DNA of 21,812 nucleotides, taken from positions 10,797,219 to 10,819,030 of the forward strand of contig NC_049989.1 in assembly GCF_000003815.2 (NCBI RefSeq), written 5' to 3'. Of the stretch, positions 8,921 to 20,900 are shown piece by piece. Below the pieces are notes generated by a model. The model was not told the DNA's origin and ran no database searches. It was given only the letters and a program-made list of their open reading frames with translations. This DNA comes from Branchiostoma floridae. Its lineage: Eukaryota > Chordata > Leptocardii > Amphioxiformes > Branchiostomatidae. Both the position numbers and the translations under genes were made by a program. Every line of letters starts with the position of its first letter. Positions within the stretch are counted from its first letter, which is position 1.

Positions 8921-11900
8921 GTCTGTCATGACTTTTTTGTTTGTTTGTATATATATATTTACACATCCTATTCACAAGTCATAAATTAAAGAACATTCAA
9001 AGCTATTCACCTACACACTTGTATCACGATATTACTAAATATACACAATTAAAAAAATCATTATAAAATATTTACACTAGCATTTCCTTACCATTTCACA
9101 AACTAGTCTACCTTTACTCTATCATCTAGACACATGCATATGCAATCTATCATGGCTATTGCAATCATTGCTATTGCAACGTTAACCCTACTCAGGGGTG
9201 GGGGTTGAGGCACACACCTACTTTCATTTCGCCTAACGCCAGAACGGATTAGCTAGAGTCACCAAACTTGGTGAGTTGTCCTAAAATGTCTCAGTTTGTT
9301 CTTGAACAATTTGTCTGATGAGATGGCTTAAAGGTGAATATGTTTTGAGGAATGTCGTGTCTTGGGCCGGACTACTGAGCTTAATCTAGACGTTTGGTAA
9401 CGATCATACTCATGATTCACAGAGTCATCGCTGTGTCAGCAGCGTGTGGTGGAACAGCTTGCTCTGGGCCCAGCAGTCAGACCCAGGACTGTAACAGGAG
9501 GTGCTGTCTTCGAAACTGCCAGTGGCACAACTGGAGCCCTTGGAGCGCCTGTACGGCAACCTGTGGAAGCACTGGAACCCGATCAAGAACAAGGTCAAAT
9601 TTTAAATCTCTAAGCAGATGTTTTGGTTAATTTGGCAAAAAAGTCTATCACTGTCCACAGTTAGCTACACAAAATCTATGGTAATATGGTGGTACATGTA
9701 TCATCCTTGTAAGGTAGCTTTAAAAACTATTACAGCTAGATGTGTATGTTTAACAGGTAGTTCAGTATATCATAATCAGATACTGCCGCGCTGCGTGCCT
9801 GCGAACCTGGTGTTGCGCGACGCGAAAGTATTGTTAAGCCTGCTACATAGATGTAGATAAAAAGAAGCTGATGCGTTACGCCGGTTGTAGGGTGGTTATA
9901 TTAGCTGCACATCTACAGATACACATACCGTTACATCAATAAGATATTGGTGGCATTGCATCTTCAAACACACAGGGGTAACACACCAGCATATTGTGGA
10001 GGCAGCGGATGCAGCGGTTCCAGCAGCCAGGTAGAAGCCTGTAACAGGCAGTGCTGTCCTGTGAACTGCCAGTGGAGTTCCTGGGGTTCCTGGAGCTCCT
10101 GTTCGGCAAGCTGTGGTTCCGGAACCCAGACACGAACAAGGTTACATCAGTTTGCTCCATTACCATGTTTTTCATCGTTATAGCTACGTTAGTTTCTTAC
10201 GTCGGTGTTTCATACGTTAATGGTATTGCCAATGCATTGAAATAAATGTCGTTTACACATAGAATTTAGTTGACTGTATCAATCTTTCCTATGTCATCCA
10301 GGAGCATTGCTGTACCAGCATCTTGTGCAGGAAGAGCATGTGTTGGAGGCACCACGGAGAGCAAGTCATGTAACGGGGGATGTTGTCCTAGAAACTGCGA
10401 GTGGCACAACTGGAGCTCTTGGAGCGCCTGCACAGCTTCATGTGGGAACAGTGGAACCCGGAGCCGAACAAGGTGCATAGAATCTCAAACATGGTTATCT
10501 TTGCTATCAGTCTAAAAGATATTTCTACAATTCAAGCTTGACGCTTTACCTTAACCCACTGTTTTCTTCCTGTCTACAGTTGCATCAACCGAGCATTGAA
10601 CAGCAAATATAACGTTAATGATTCACAGAGCAATTGCTTTGTGGAATATTGGCATGACAAGCAAACGGCATTCTAGACATACCTAACCAATTATTGTGTC
10701 TCACCCACAAAACTATAGGGGTAACACAACAGAATATTGCGGCGGTAGCCAATGCAGTGGAGACAGCAGCCAGGTGGAAGCATGTAACAGAGGTTGCTGC
10801 CCTCAAAACTGCCAGTGGCACAACTGGAGCTCTTGGAGCGCCTGCACTGCTTCATGTGGGAACAGTGGAACTCGGAGTCGAACAAGGTGCATAGAATCTC
10901 AAACATGGTTATCTTTGCTATCAGTCTAAAAGATATTTCTACAATTCAAGGTGGACACTTTGGGTCATAACGTTAAACATACCATAATGTTTTCTTAACG
11001 TTATATCTTTAAACACATGAGAGAAACACTGAGCATCAGATGTGGTCTTTGCTATGCTTCATGTACTGTCACTGTCTATGATTATACTGAATCCATGAGG
11101 ACATTGCATCTTTATATACGCAGGGGCAGGACGTCGGAACAATGCGGTGGCAGGGAATGCAGTGGTTCCAACAGGGAGGTACAAGCCTGTAACAGGCAGT
11201 GCTGTCCTGTGAACTGCCAGTGGAGTTCCTGGGGTTCCTGGAGCTCCTGTTCGGCAAGTTGTGGTTCCGGAACACAGACACGAACAAGGTAACATCATTT
11301 ATCTATTTGTTTTCTCAGTCACGAATGCCTATAGTTACATAATACAAACATATACAGATACACCCGTTGACAGATACACATCTAAAAAAGATATAATTAA
11401 CTACTACCGACAATACGACTAAAATTGCCTCTCATCAAGGACGGACAAGGTAACTTAAGTGTCGTCAAACCCGGATCAATTTGAAAGTTTTCTCTCGAGC
11501 GGGGCAGTTCTTATTATTAGCTTAATCGTATCTTTCCCACACACCCCGGAGGAGAGCCCCCAAAATGTGTCTGCTTACGTCGTCTATATGTCACCACAAA
11601 GAGTAAGATGTTGACATCAGGATTTTGATTTGGTGTTATGGTGCACGGACCTTAGTAAAAAACACTGTATGTAGCACATTATGTATTTCTTACGTCAGCT
11701 GTCTGATGGTCTGTTTCTGCATCATCTGGATAGGAAAATGACACGTCAATGTCAGTGGCATGACAAACGCAATTGAATGAATTTTGTCAGCACATAGTTG
11801 AGGGTTACACTTAAGCGTTACCTGTACACTTAAATTTACCGTTAAGCGTTGCCGACATCCCCCCATGCAGACTGTACTTCTTATACTTGACTGTATCGCT

Positions 11901-14900
11901 CTTGCTGTGATCCAGGAGCATTGCTTGGCTAGCATCTTGTGCAGGAAGAGCATGTGTTGGAGGCACCACGGAGAGCAAGTCATGTAACGGGGGATGCTGT
12001 CCTAGAAACTGCCAGTGGCACAACTGGAGCACTTGGAGCGCCTGCACAACTTCATGTGGGAACAGTGGAACTCGGAGTCGAACAAGGTGCATAGAATCTT
12101 AAACATGGTTATCTTTGCTATCAGTCTAAAAGATATTTCTACAATTCAAGCTTGACGCTTTACCTTAACCCACTGTTTTCTTCCTGTCTACAATTGCATC
12201 AACCGAGCATTGAACAGCAAATATAACGTTAATGATTCACAGAGCAATTGCTTTGTGGAATATTGGCATGACAAGCAAACGGCATTCTAGACATACCTAA
12301 CCAATTATTGTGTCTCACCCACAAAACTATAGGGGTAACACAACAGAATATTGCGGCGGTAGCCAATGCAGTGGAGACAGCAGCCAGGTGGAAGCCTGTA
12401 ACAGAGGTTGCTGCCCTCAAAACTGCCAGTGGCACAACTGGAGCTCTTGGAGCGCCTGTACGGCAACCTGTGGTAGTAGTGGAACCCAGTCTAGAACAAG
12501 GTAAATGACGAGGGTATCAACGGGGATATCCTGATTACCAAGTTTGAACAAAATCGTACTATGACGACAATTCAAGGTGGACACTTTGGGTCATAACGTT
12601 AAACATACCATAATGTTTTCTTAACGTTATATCTTTAAACACATGAGAGAAACACTGAGTATCAGATGTGGTCTTTGCTATGCTTCATGTACTGTCACTG
12701 TCTATGATTATACTGAATCCATGAGGACATTGCATCTTTATATACGCAGGGGCAGGACGTCGGAACAATGCGGTGGCAGGGAATGCAGTGGTTCCAACAG
12801 GGAGGTACAAGCCTGTAACAGGCAGTGCTGTCCTGTGAACTGCCAGTGGAGTTCCTGGGGTTCCTGGAGCTCCTGTTCGGCAAGTTGTGGTTCCGGAACA
12901 CAGACACGAACAAGGTAACATCATTTATCTATTTGTTTTCTCAGTCACGAATGCCTATAGTTACATAATACAAACATATACAGATACACCCGTTGACATA
13001 TACACATCTAAAAAAGATATAATTAACTACTACCGACAATACGACTAAAATTGCCTCTCATCAAGGACGGACAAGGTAACTTAAGTGTCGTCAAACCCGG
13101 ATCAATTTGAAAGTTTTCTCTCGAGCGGGGCAGTTCTTATTATTAGCTTAATCGTATCTTTCCCACACACCCCGGAGGAGAGCCCCCAAAATGTGTCTGC
13201 TTACGTCGTCTATATGTCACCACAAAGAGTAAGATGTTGACATCAGGATTTTGATTTGGTGTTATGGTGCACGGACCTTAGTAAAAAAACACTGTATGTA
13301 GCACATTGTGTATTTCTTACGTCAGCTGTCTGATGGTCTGTTTCTGCATCATCTGGATAGGAAAATGACACGTCAATGTCAGTGGCATGACAAACGCAAT
13401 TGAATGAATTTTGTCAGCACATAGTTGAGGGTTACACTTAAGCGTTACCTGTACTCTTAAATTTACCGTTAAGCGTTGCCGACATCCCCCCATGCAGACT
13501 GTACTTCTTATACTTGACTGTATCGCTCTTGCTGTGATCCAGGAGCATTGCTTGGCTAGCATCTTGTGCAGGAAGAGAATGTGTTGGAGGCACCGCGGAG
13601 AGCAAGTCATGTAACGGGGGATGCTGTCCTAGAAACTGCCAGTGGCACAACTGGAGCACTTGGAGCGCCTGCACAGCTTCATGTGGGAACAGTGGAACTC
13701 GGAGTCGAACAAGGTGCATAGAATCTTGAACATGGTTATCTTTGCTATCAGTCTAAAAGATATTTCTACAATTCAAGCTTGACGCTTTACCTTAACCCAC
13801 TGTTTTCTTCCTGTCTACAGTTGCATCAACCGAGCATTGAACAGCAAATATAACGTTAATGATTCACAGAGCAATTGCTTTGTGGAATATTGGCATGACA
13901 AGCAAACGGCATTCTAGACATACCTAACCAATTATTGTGTCTCACCCACAAAACTATAGGGGTAACACAACAGAATATTGCGGCGGTAGCCAATGCAGTG
14001 GAGACAGCAGCCAGGTGGAAGCCTGTAACAGAGGTTGCTGCCCTCAAAACTGCCAGTGGCACAACTGGAGCTCTTGGAGCGCCTGTACGGCAACCTGTGG
14101 TAGTAGTGGAACCCAGTCTAGAACAAGGTAAATGACGAGGGTATCAACGGGGATATCCTGATTACCAAGTTTGAACAAAATCGTACTATGACGACAATTC
14201 AAGGTGGACACTTTGGGTCATAACGTTAAACATACCATAATGTTTTCTTAACGTTATATCTTTAAACACATGAGAGAAACACTGAGCATCAGATGTGGTC
14301 TTTGCTATGCTTCATGTACTGTCACTGTCTATGATTATACTGAATCCATGAGGACATTGCATCTTTATATACGCAGGGGCAGGACGTCGGAACAATGCGG
14401 TGGCAGGGAATGCAGTGGTTCCAACAGGGAGGTACAAGCCTGTAACAGGCAGTGCTGTCCTGTGAACTGCCAGTGGAGTTCCTGGGGTTCCTGGAGCTCC
14501 TGTTCGGCAAGTTGTGGTTCCGGAACACAGACACGAACAAGGTAACATCATTTATCTATTTGTTTTCTCAGTCACGAATGCCTATAGTTACATAATACAA
14601 ACATATACAGATACACCCGTTGACAGATACACATCTAAAAAAGATATAATTAACTACTACCGACAATACGACTAAAATTGCCTCTCATCAAGGACGGACA
14701 AGGTAACTTAAGTGTCGTCAAACCCGGATCAATTTGAAAGTTTTCTCTCGAGCGGGGCAGTTCTTATTATTAGCTTAATCGTATCTTTCCCACACACCCC
14801 GGAGGAGAGCCCCCAAAATGTGTCTGCTTACGTCGTCTATATGTCACCACAAAGAGTAAGATGTTGACATCAGGATTTTGATTTGGTGTTATGGTGCACG

Positions 14901-17900
14901 GACCTTAGTAAAAAACACTGTATGTAGCACATTGTGTATTTCTTACGTCAGCTGTCTGATGGTCTGTTTCTGCATCATCTGGATAGGAAAATGACACGTC
15001 AATGTCAGTGGCATGACAAACGCAATTGAATGAATTTTGTCAGCACATAGTTGAGGGTTACACTTAAGCGTTACCTGTACTCTTAAATTTACCGTTAAGC
15101 GTTGCCGACATCCCCCCATGCAGACTGTACTTCTTATACTTGACTGTATCGCTCTTGCTGTGATCCAGGAGCATTGCTTGGCTAGCATCTTGTGCAGGAA
15201 GAGAATGTGTTGGAGGCACCGCGGAGAGCAAGTCATGTAACGGGGGATGCTGTCCTAGAAACTGCCAGTGGCACAACTGGAGCACTTGGAGCGCCTGCAC
15301 AGCTTCATGTGGGAACAGTGGAACTCGGAGTCGAACAAGGTGCATAGAATCTTGAACATGGTTATCTTTGCTATCAGTCTAAAAGATATTTCTACAATTC
15401 AAGCTTGACGCTTTACCTTAACCCACTGTTTTCTTCCTGTCTACAGTTGCATCAACCGAGCATTGAACAGCAAATATAACGTTAATGATTCACAGAGCAA
15501 TTGCTTTGTGGAATATTGGCATGACAAGCAAACGGCATTCTAGACATACCTAACCAATTATTGTGTCTCACCCACAAAACTATAGGGGTAACACAACAGA
15601 ATATTGCGGCGGTAGCCAATGCAGTGGAGACAGCAGCCAGGTGGAAGCCTGTAACAGAGGTTGCTGCCCTCAAAACTGCCAGTGGCACAACTGGAGCTCT
15701 TGGAGCGCCTGTACGGCAACCTGTGGTAGTAGTGGAACCCAGTCTAGAACAAGGTAAATGACGAGGGTATCAACGGGGATATCCTGATTACCAAGTTTGA
15801 ACAAAATCGTACTATGACGACAATTCAAGGTGGACACTTTGGGTCATAACGTTAAACATACCATAATGTTTTCTTAACGTTATATCTTTAAACACATGAG
15901 AGAAACACTGAGTATCAGATGTGGTCTTTGCTATGCTTCATGTACTGTCACTGTCTATGATTATACTGAATCCATGAGGACATTGCATCTTTATATACGC
16001 AGGGGCAGGACGTCGGAACAATGCGGTGGCAGGGAATGCAGTGGTTCCAACAGGGAGGTACAAGCCTGTAACAGGCAGTGCTGTCCTGTGAACTGCCAGT
16101 GGAGTTCCTGGGGTTCCTGGAGCTCCTGTTCGGCAAGTTGTGGTTCCGGAACACAGACACGAACAAGGTAACATCATTTATCTATTTGTTTTCTCAGTCA
16201 CGAATGCCTATAGTTACATAATACAAACATATACAGATACACCCGTTGACATATACACATCTAAAAAAGATATAATTAACTACTACCGACAATACGACTA
16301 AAATTGCCTCTCATCAAGGACGGACAAGGTAACTTAAGTGTCGTCAAACCCGGATTCAAGATTGAANNNNNNNNNNNNNNNNNNNNNNNNNNNNNNNNNN
16401 NNNNNNNNNNNNNNNNNNNNNNNNNNNNNNNNNNNNNNNNNNNNNNNNNNNNNNNNNNNNNNNNNNNNNNNNNNNNNNNNNNNNNNNNNNNNNNNNNNNN
16501 NNNNNNNNNNNNNNNNNNNNNNNNNNNNNNNNNNNNNNNNNNNNNNNNNNNNNNNNNNNNNNNNNNNNNNNNNNNNNNNNNNNNNNNNNNNNNNNNNNNN
16601 NNNNNNNNNNNNNNNNNNNNNNNNNNNNNNNNNNNNNNNNNNNNNNNNNACGCAATTGAATGATTTTGTCAGCACATAGTGAGGGTTACACTTAAGCGTT
16701 ACCTGTACACTTAAATTTACCGTTAAGCGTGGCCGACATCCCCCCATGCAGACTGTACTTCTTATACTTGACTGTATCGCTCTTGCTGTGATCCAGGAGC
16801 ATTGCTTGGCTAGCATCTTGTGCAGGAAGAGCATGTGTTGGAGGCACCACGGAGAGCAAGTCATGTAACGGGGGATGCTGTCCTAGAAACTGCCAGTGGC
16901 ACAACTGGAGCACTTGGAGCGCCTGCACAACTTCATGTGGGAACAGTGGAACTCGGAGTCGAACAAGGTGCATAGAATCTTAAACATGGTTATCTTTGCT
17001 ATCAGTCTAAAAGATATTTCTACAATTCAAGCTTGACGCTTTACCTTAACCCACTGTTTTCTTCCTGTCTACAATTGCATCAACCGAGCATTGAACAGCA
17101 AATATAACGTTAATGATTCACAGAGCAATTGCTTTGTGGAATATTGGCATGACAAGCAAACGGCATTCTAGACATACCTAACCAATTATTGTGTCTCACC
17201 CACAAAACTATAGGGGTAACACAACAGAATATTGCGGCGGTAGCCAATGCAGTGGAGACAGCAGCCAGGTGGAAGCCTGTAACAGAGGTTGCTGCCCTCA
17301 AAACTGCCAGTGGCACAACTGGAGCTCTTGGAGCGCCTGTACGGCAACCTGTGGTAGTAGTGGAACCCAGTCTAGAACAAGGTAAATGACGAGGGTATCA
17401 ACGGGGATATCCTGATTACCAAGTTTGAACAAAATCGTACTATGACGACAATTCAAGGTGGACACTTTGGGTCATAACGTTAAACATACCATAATGTTTT
17501 CTTAACGTTATATCTTTAAACACATGAGAGAAACACTGAGCATCAGATGTGGTCTTTGCTATGCTTCATGTACTGTCACTGTCTATGATTATACTGAATC
17601 CATGAGGACATTGCATCTTTATATACGCAGGGGCAGGACGTCGGAACAATGCGGTGGCAGGGAATGCAGTGGTTCCAACAGGGAGGTACAAGCCTGTAAC
17701 AGGCAGTGCTGTCCTGTGAACTGCCAGTGGAGTTCCTGGGGTTCCTGGAGCTCCTGTTCGGCAAGTTGTGGTTCCGGAACACAGACACGAACAAGGTAAC
17801 ATCATTTATCTATTTGTTTTCTCAGTCACGAATGCCTATAGTTACATAATACAAACATATACAGATACACCCGTTGACAGATACACATCTAAAAAAGATA

Positions 17901-20900
17901 TAATTAACTACTACCGACAATACGACTAAAATTGCCTCTCATCAAGGACGGACAAGGTAACTTAAGTGTCGTCAAACCCGGATCAATTTGAAAGTTTTCT
18001 CTCGAGCGGGGCAGTTCTTATTATTAGCTTAATCGTATCTTTCCCACACACCCCGGAGGAGAGCCCCCAAAATGTGTCTGCTTACGTCGTCTATATGTCA
18101 CCACAAAGAGTAAGATGTTGACATCAGGATTTTGATTTGGTGTTATGGTGCACGGACCTTAGTAAAAAACACTGTATGTAGCACATTGTGTATTTCTTAC
18201 GTCAGCTGTCTGATGGTCTGTTTCTGCATCATCTGGATAGGAAAATGACACGTCAATGTCAGTGGCATGACAAACGCAATTGAATGAATTTTGTCAGCAC
18301 ATAGTTGAGGGTTACACTTAAGCGTTACCTGTACTCTTAAATTTACCGTTAAGCGTTGCCGACATCCCCCCATGCAGACTGTACTTCTTATACTTGACTG
18401 TATCGCTCTTGCTGTGATCCAGGAGCATTGCTTGGCTAGCATCTTGTGCAGGAAGAGAATGTGTTGGAGGCACCGCGGAGAGCAAGTCATGTAACGGGGG
18501 ATGCTGTCCTAGAAACTGCCAGTGGCACAACTGGAGCACTTGGAGCGCCTGCACAGCTTCATGTGGGAACAGTGGAACTCGGAGTCGAACAAGGTGCATA
18601 GAATCTTAAACATGGTTATCTTTGCTATCAGTCTAAAAGATATTTCTACAATCCAAGGTTGACGCTGTTACATGAACCTTCTGTTTTCTTCCTTTCTGCA
18701 GTTGCATCAACCGCCGAGCATCGAAGAGCAAATTTGTTGATTTACAGAGCAATTACTACGTGGTCTATTGGAAAACATTTAGTAAACAGCAGTCCAGATA
18801 GGCGCAATAACCAATAATTGTGTCCCCCCCCCCCCCCAAAAAAAAATAACTATAGGGGTAAGACACCAGAATACTGCGGTGGTAGCCCATGCAGTTACGG
18901 CGGCGACCAGGTTGAAGCCTGTAACAGAGGTTGCTGCCCTGAAAACTGCCGCTGGTTGAGTTGGGGTTCTTGGGGCACCTGTACACACCAATGTGGAAAC
19001 ACTGGGACCCGGCAAAGAACAAGGTACAGATAAATTATTAGTTTGTTTCTTTGTTCGTTTGTATTGCATGGTCAGTAAACCACCTCATGGCGTAACGCAC
19101 CAGATTTGTATTGAAGACTACAAGCTGTATATCAAGACAGATGTATTTGACCCTACCACACCGGTGCCCTACTTTTATCAGTACTTATGGTGGGTTCCTT
19201 ATTCGTGCATTAAGTGTGGCTCTCCTAAAATAAGGATACTCAATTATACGGGCGTTAATACCACTGCTTTGCTAATGAAACTGGGGCAAAAGATAGAAGC
19301 GGACTTGTGGTAGCGTAATAATATGAAGAAGATGATAGTAACATGGAAGGTTTAGATTCACAATCATCCGTACTTTGTATATAATGACATCTATTACACG
19401 TAACGTTGAATGCATGTCTAACAAATACTTGCCATTCAAAACAGAGCAACGGAAGCTGCAACCTGTGGCGGCAGAGAATGTACTGGGGACAACAGTGAAT
19501 CGAGTCCTTGCAACCGGTACTGTCCTAATGGGTCTCCAAACGGCCCCGGCTGCAACTGCGCTGGTACTGGATTCAACGGAACCTGCTGTGACAACGGTAA
19601 ATCTAAGATAAAATTGCGTTTTGAATTCCCTTCGTTACTTGTTTTAACTGACATATAATTGGCAAATGATATTGAGTAGTAGAAATATGCCACCGTAATA
19701 TTCTGCTATCTAATTACTACACTATAGTACATCTATATTACAATATAAGTGTGGCCAGAAAGGTCGATGAAACAGGTCAATATGCGTGTGCATCGAAGAG
19801 GGACAAACATTGAATGGCATTAACTCGGGCATTAGCTAACGTAAGAAATCATTAATGTTTCTTTGCTTTGATTTGCTGGCCATATCTTCTTTTTCAGACA
19901 TTGACGAATGCGCTACAGGTGTCCACAACTGTCATCAACATGCCACCTGTACCAACACCGTTGGGAGTTACCGGTGTACGTGTGACAGCGGATACACTGG
20001 GGATGGTAGAACGTGTACAGGTAATTAGTAATACGTAAGATATACGTGTGAGATACAAAGGTTGCGATGCCACCATACACAGCAATTAGTATGACGTACG
20101 ATCAAACTAATTACCAAAGATATCATGTATTCTTTAATATCGTATTGTCATTCTGAGTAGATGATTTCTAGTATATTACCTAAACTGAGTCATTTGAAGT
20201 AGATGATGAAACATGTTTTGAAACTTTAAACAGCTTTCTTTTGGAACTCCACAATCTGTCGACATCATAAATGTCATAGACGCTGTGTGTATTTAAATGT
20301 AGCATTGACATTCTGAGAAGTTGAACCGTAGTATATCACCTAAATGGAGTCATTCGAAGAATATCAATAGACATATTTGAATCTTGATAGCTCCGTGTTG
20401 GGGCTCCACAACCTGTTCACACCATCAACCTAATGTCATAGACGCTGTGTATTTAAATAGAGCATTGCCATTCTGAGTAGATGAACCGACATTTTTAGTA
20501 TATCACCGGTGCACCTAAATGGAGTCATTCGAAGAAGATCAATAAACATGTTTTGCATCTTGCACAGCTCTTTGTTGGGGCTCCGCAACATGTCCACGTG
20601 GAGGGATCTGCAGCAGCCCAAACCATTGCACCAGCTGTGACACTGGCTATGAGTCTCCAGACTGTGGAAGTAAGTCACAACAGTATTCACTTTATGTTCC
20701 TTCATGTAAAACAAACGTGCACATTTTCTTTCTTACCAAACTCTAGACACAAATATCATTCGATACATGTAAACAATATCACATGTAGCTTAAATTGTTA
20801 TTTGCAGACATAGATGAGTGTTCCACGGACACAGACAACTGCCATGAAGACGCGAGCTGTACAGATACTGACGGAAGTTTCACCTGTACATGCAACGATG

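Larger units (their letters stand above)
10951..18655 (+). repeat. Tandem array of a 1.63-kb three-exon cassette, ~4.7 copies
   Basis: Unit starts, taken at GTGGACACTTTGGG, are 10951, 12577, 14204, 15830 and 17458, giving periods of 1626, 1627, 1626 and 1628 bp; the fifth copy is partial. Each full unit holds exon C, a ~627-bp intron, exon A, a 246-bp intron, exon B and a ~249-bp intron in part. Introns are as similar as exons, with only scattered single-base differences, which points to recent amplification or ongoing homogenisation. The fourth unit contains the N gap. The 627-bp C-to-A intron holds no further gene I can recognise. Confidence 0.93.
20141..20600 (+). repeat. Three ~160-167-bp tandem copies covering intron and the start of the EGF exon
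   Basis: The block CATTCTGAGTAG recurs at ~20149, 20309 and 20469, and the exon-start block recurs at 20234, 20401 and 20568. Copies share ACCTAAA-(T)GGAGTCATT-GAAG, AACATGTTTT-like and GTCATAGACGCTGTGT blocks. Only the third copy continues into a full EGF exon. Confidence 0.8.

Noticed and set aside
11017-11123. In-frame ATG extension upstream of exon C1 and its copies
   Set aside because: It reads through the intron up to a clear acceptor; the same stretch precedes each C copy and is as conserved as the non-coding intron around it.
11401-11449. Possible extra TSR exon end (GGACGGACAAG|GTAAC) in the C-to-A intron
   Set aside because: Only about 17 codons are open in the required phase, with no cysteines, Trp or acceptor in front.
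8648-18599. Many minus-strand open frames opposite the TSR exons
   Set aside because: They repeat with the array and are antisense shadows of the Cys/Trp-rich coding exons.
10951-18655. CRISPR-like or satellite array
   Set aside because: The repeat unit is 1.63 kb with spliced coding exons; there is no short repeat-spacer pattern.
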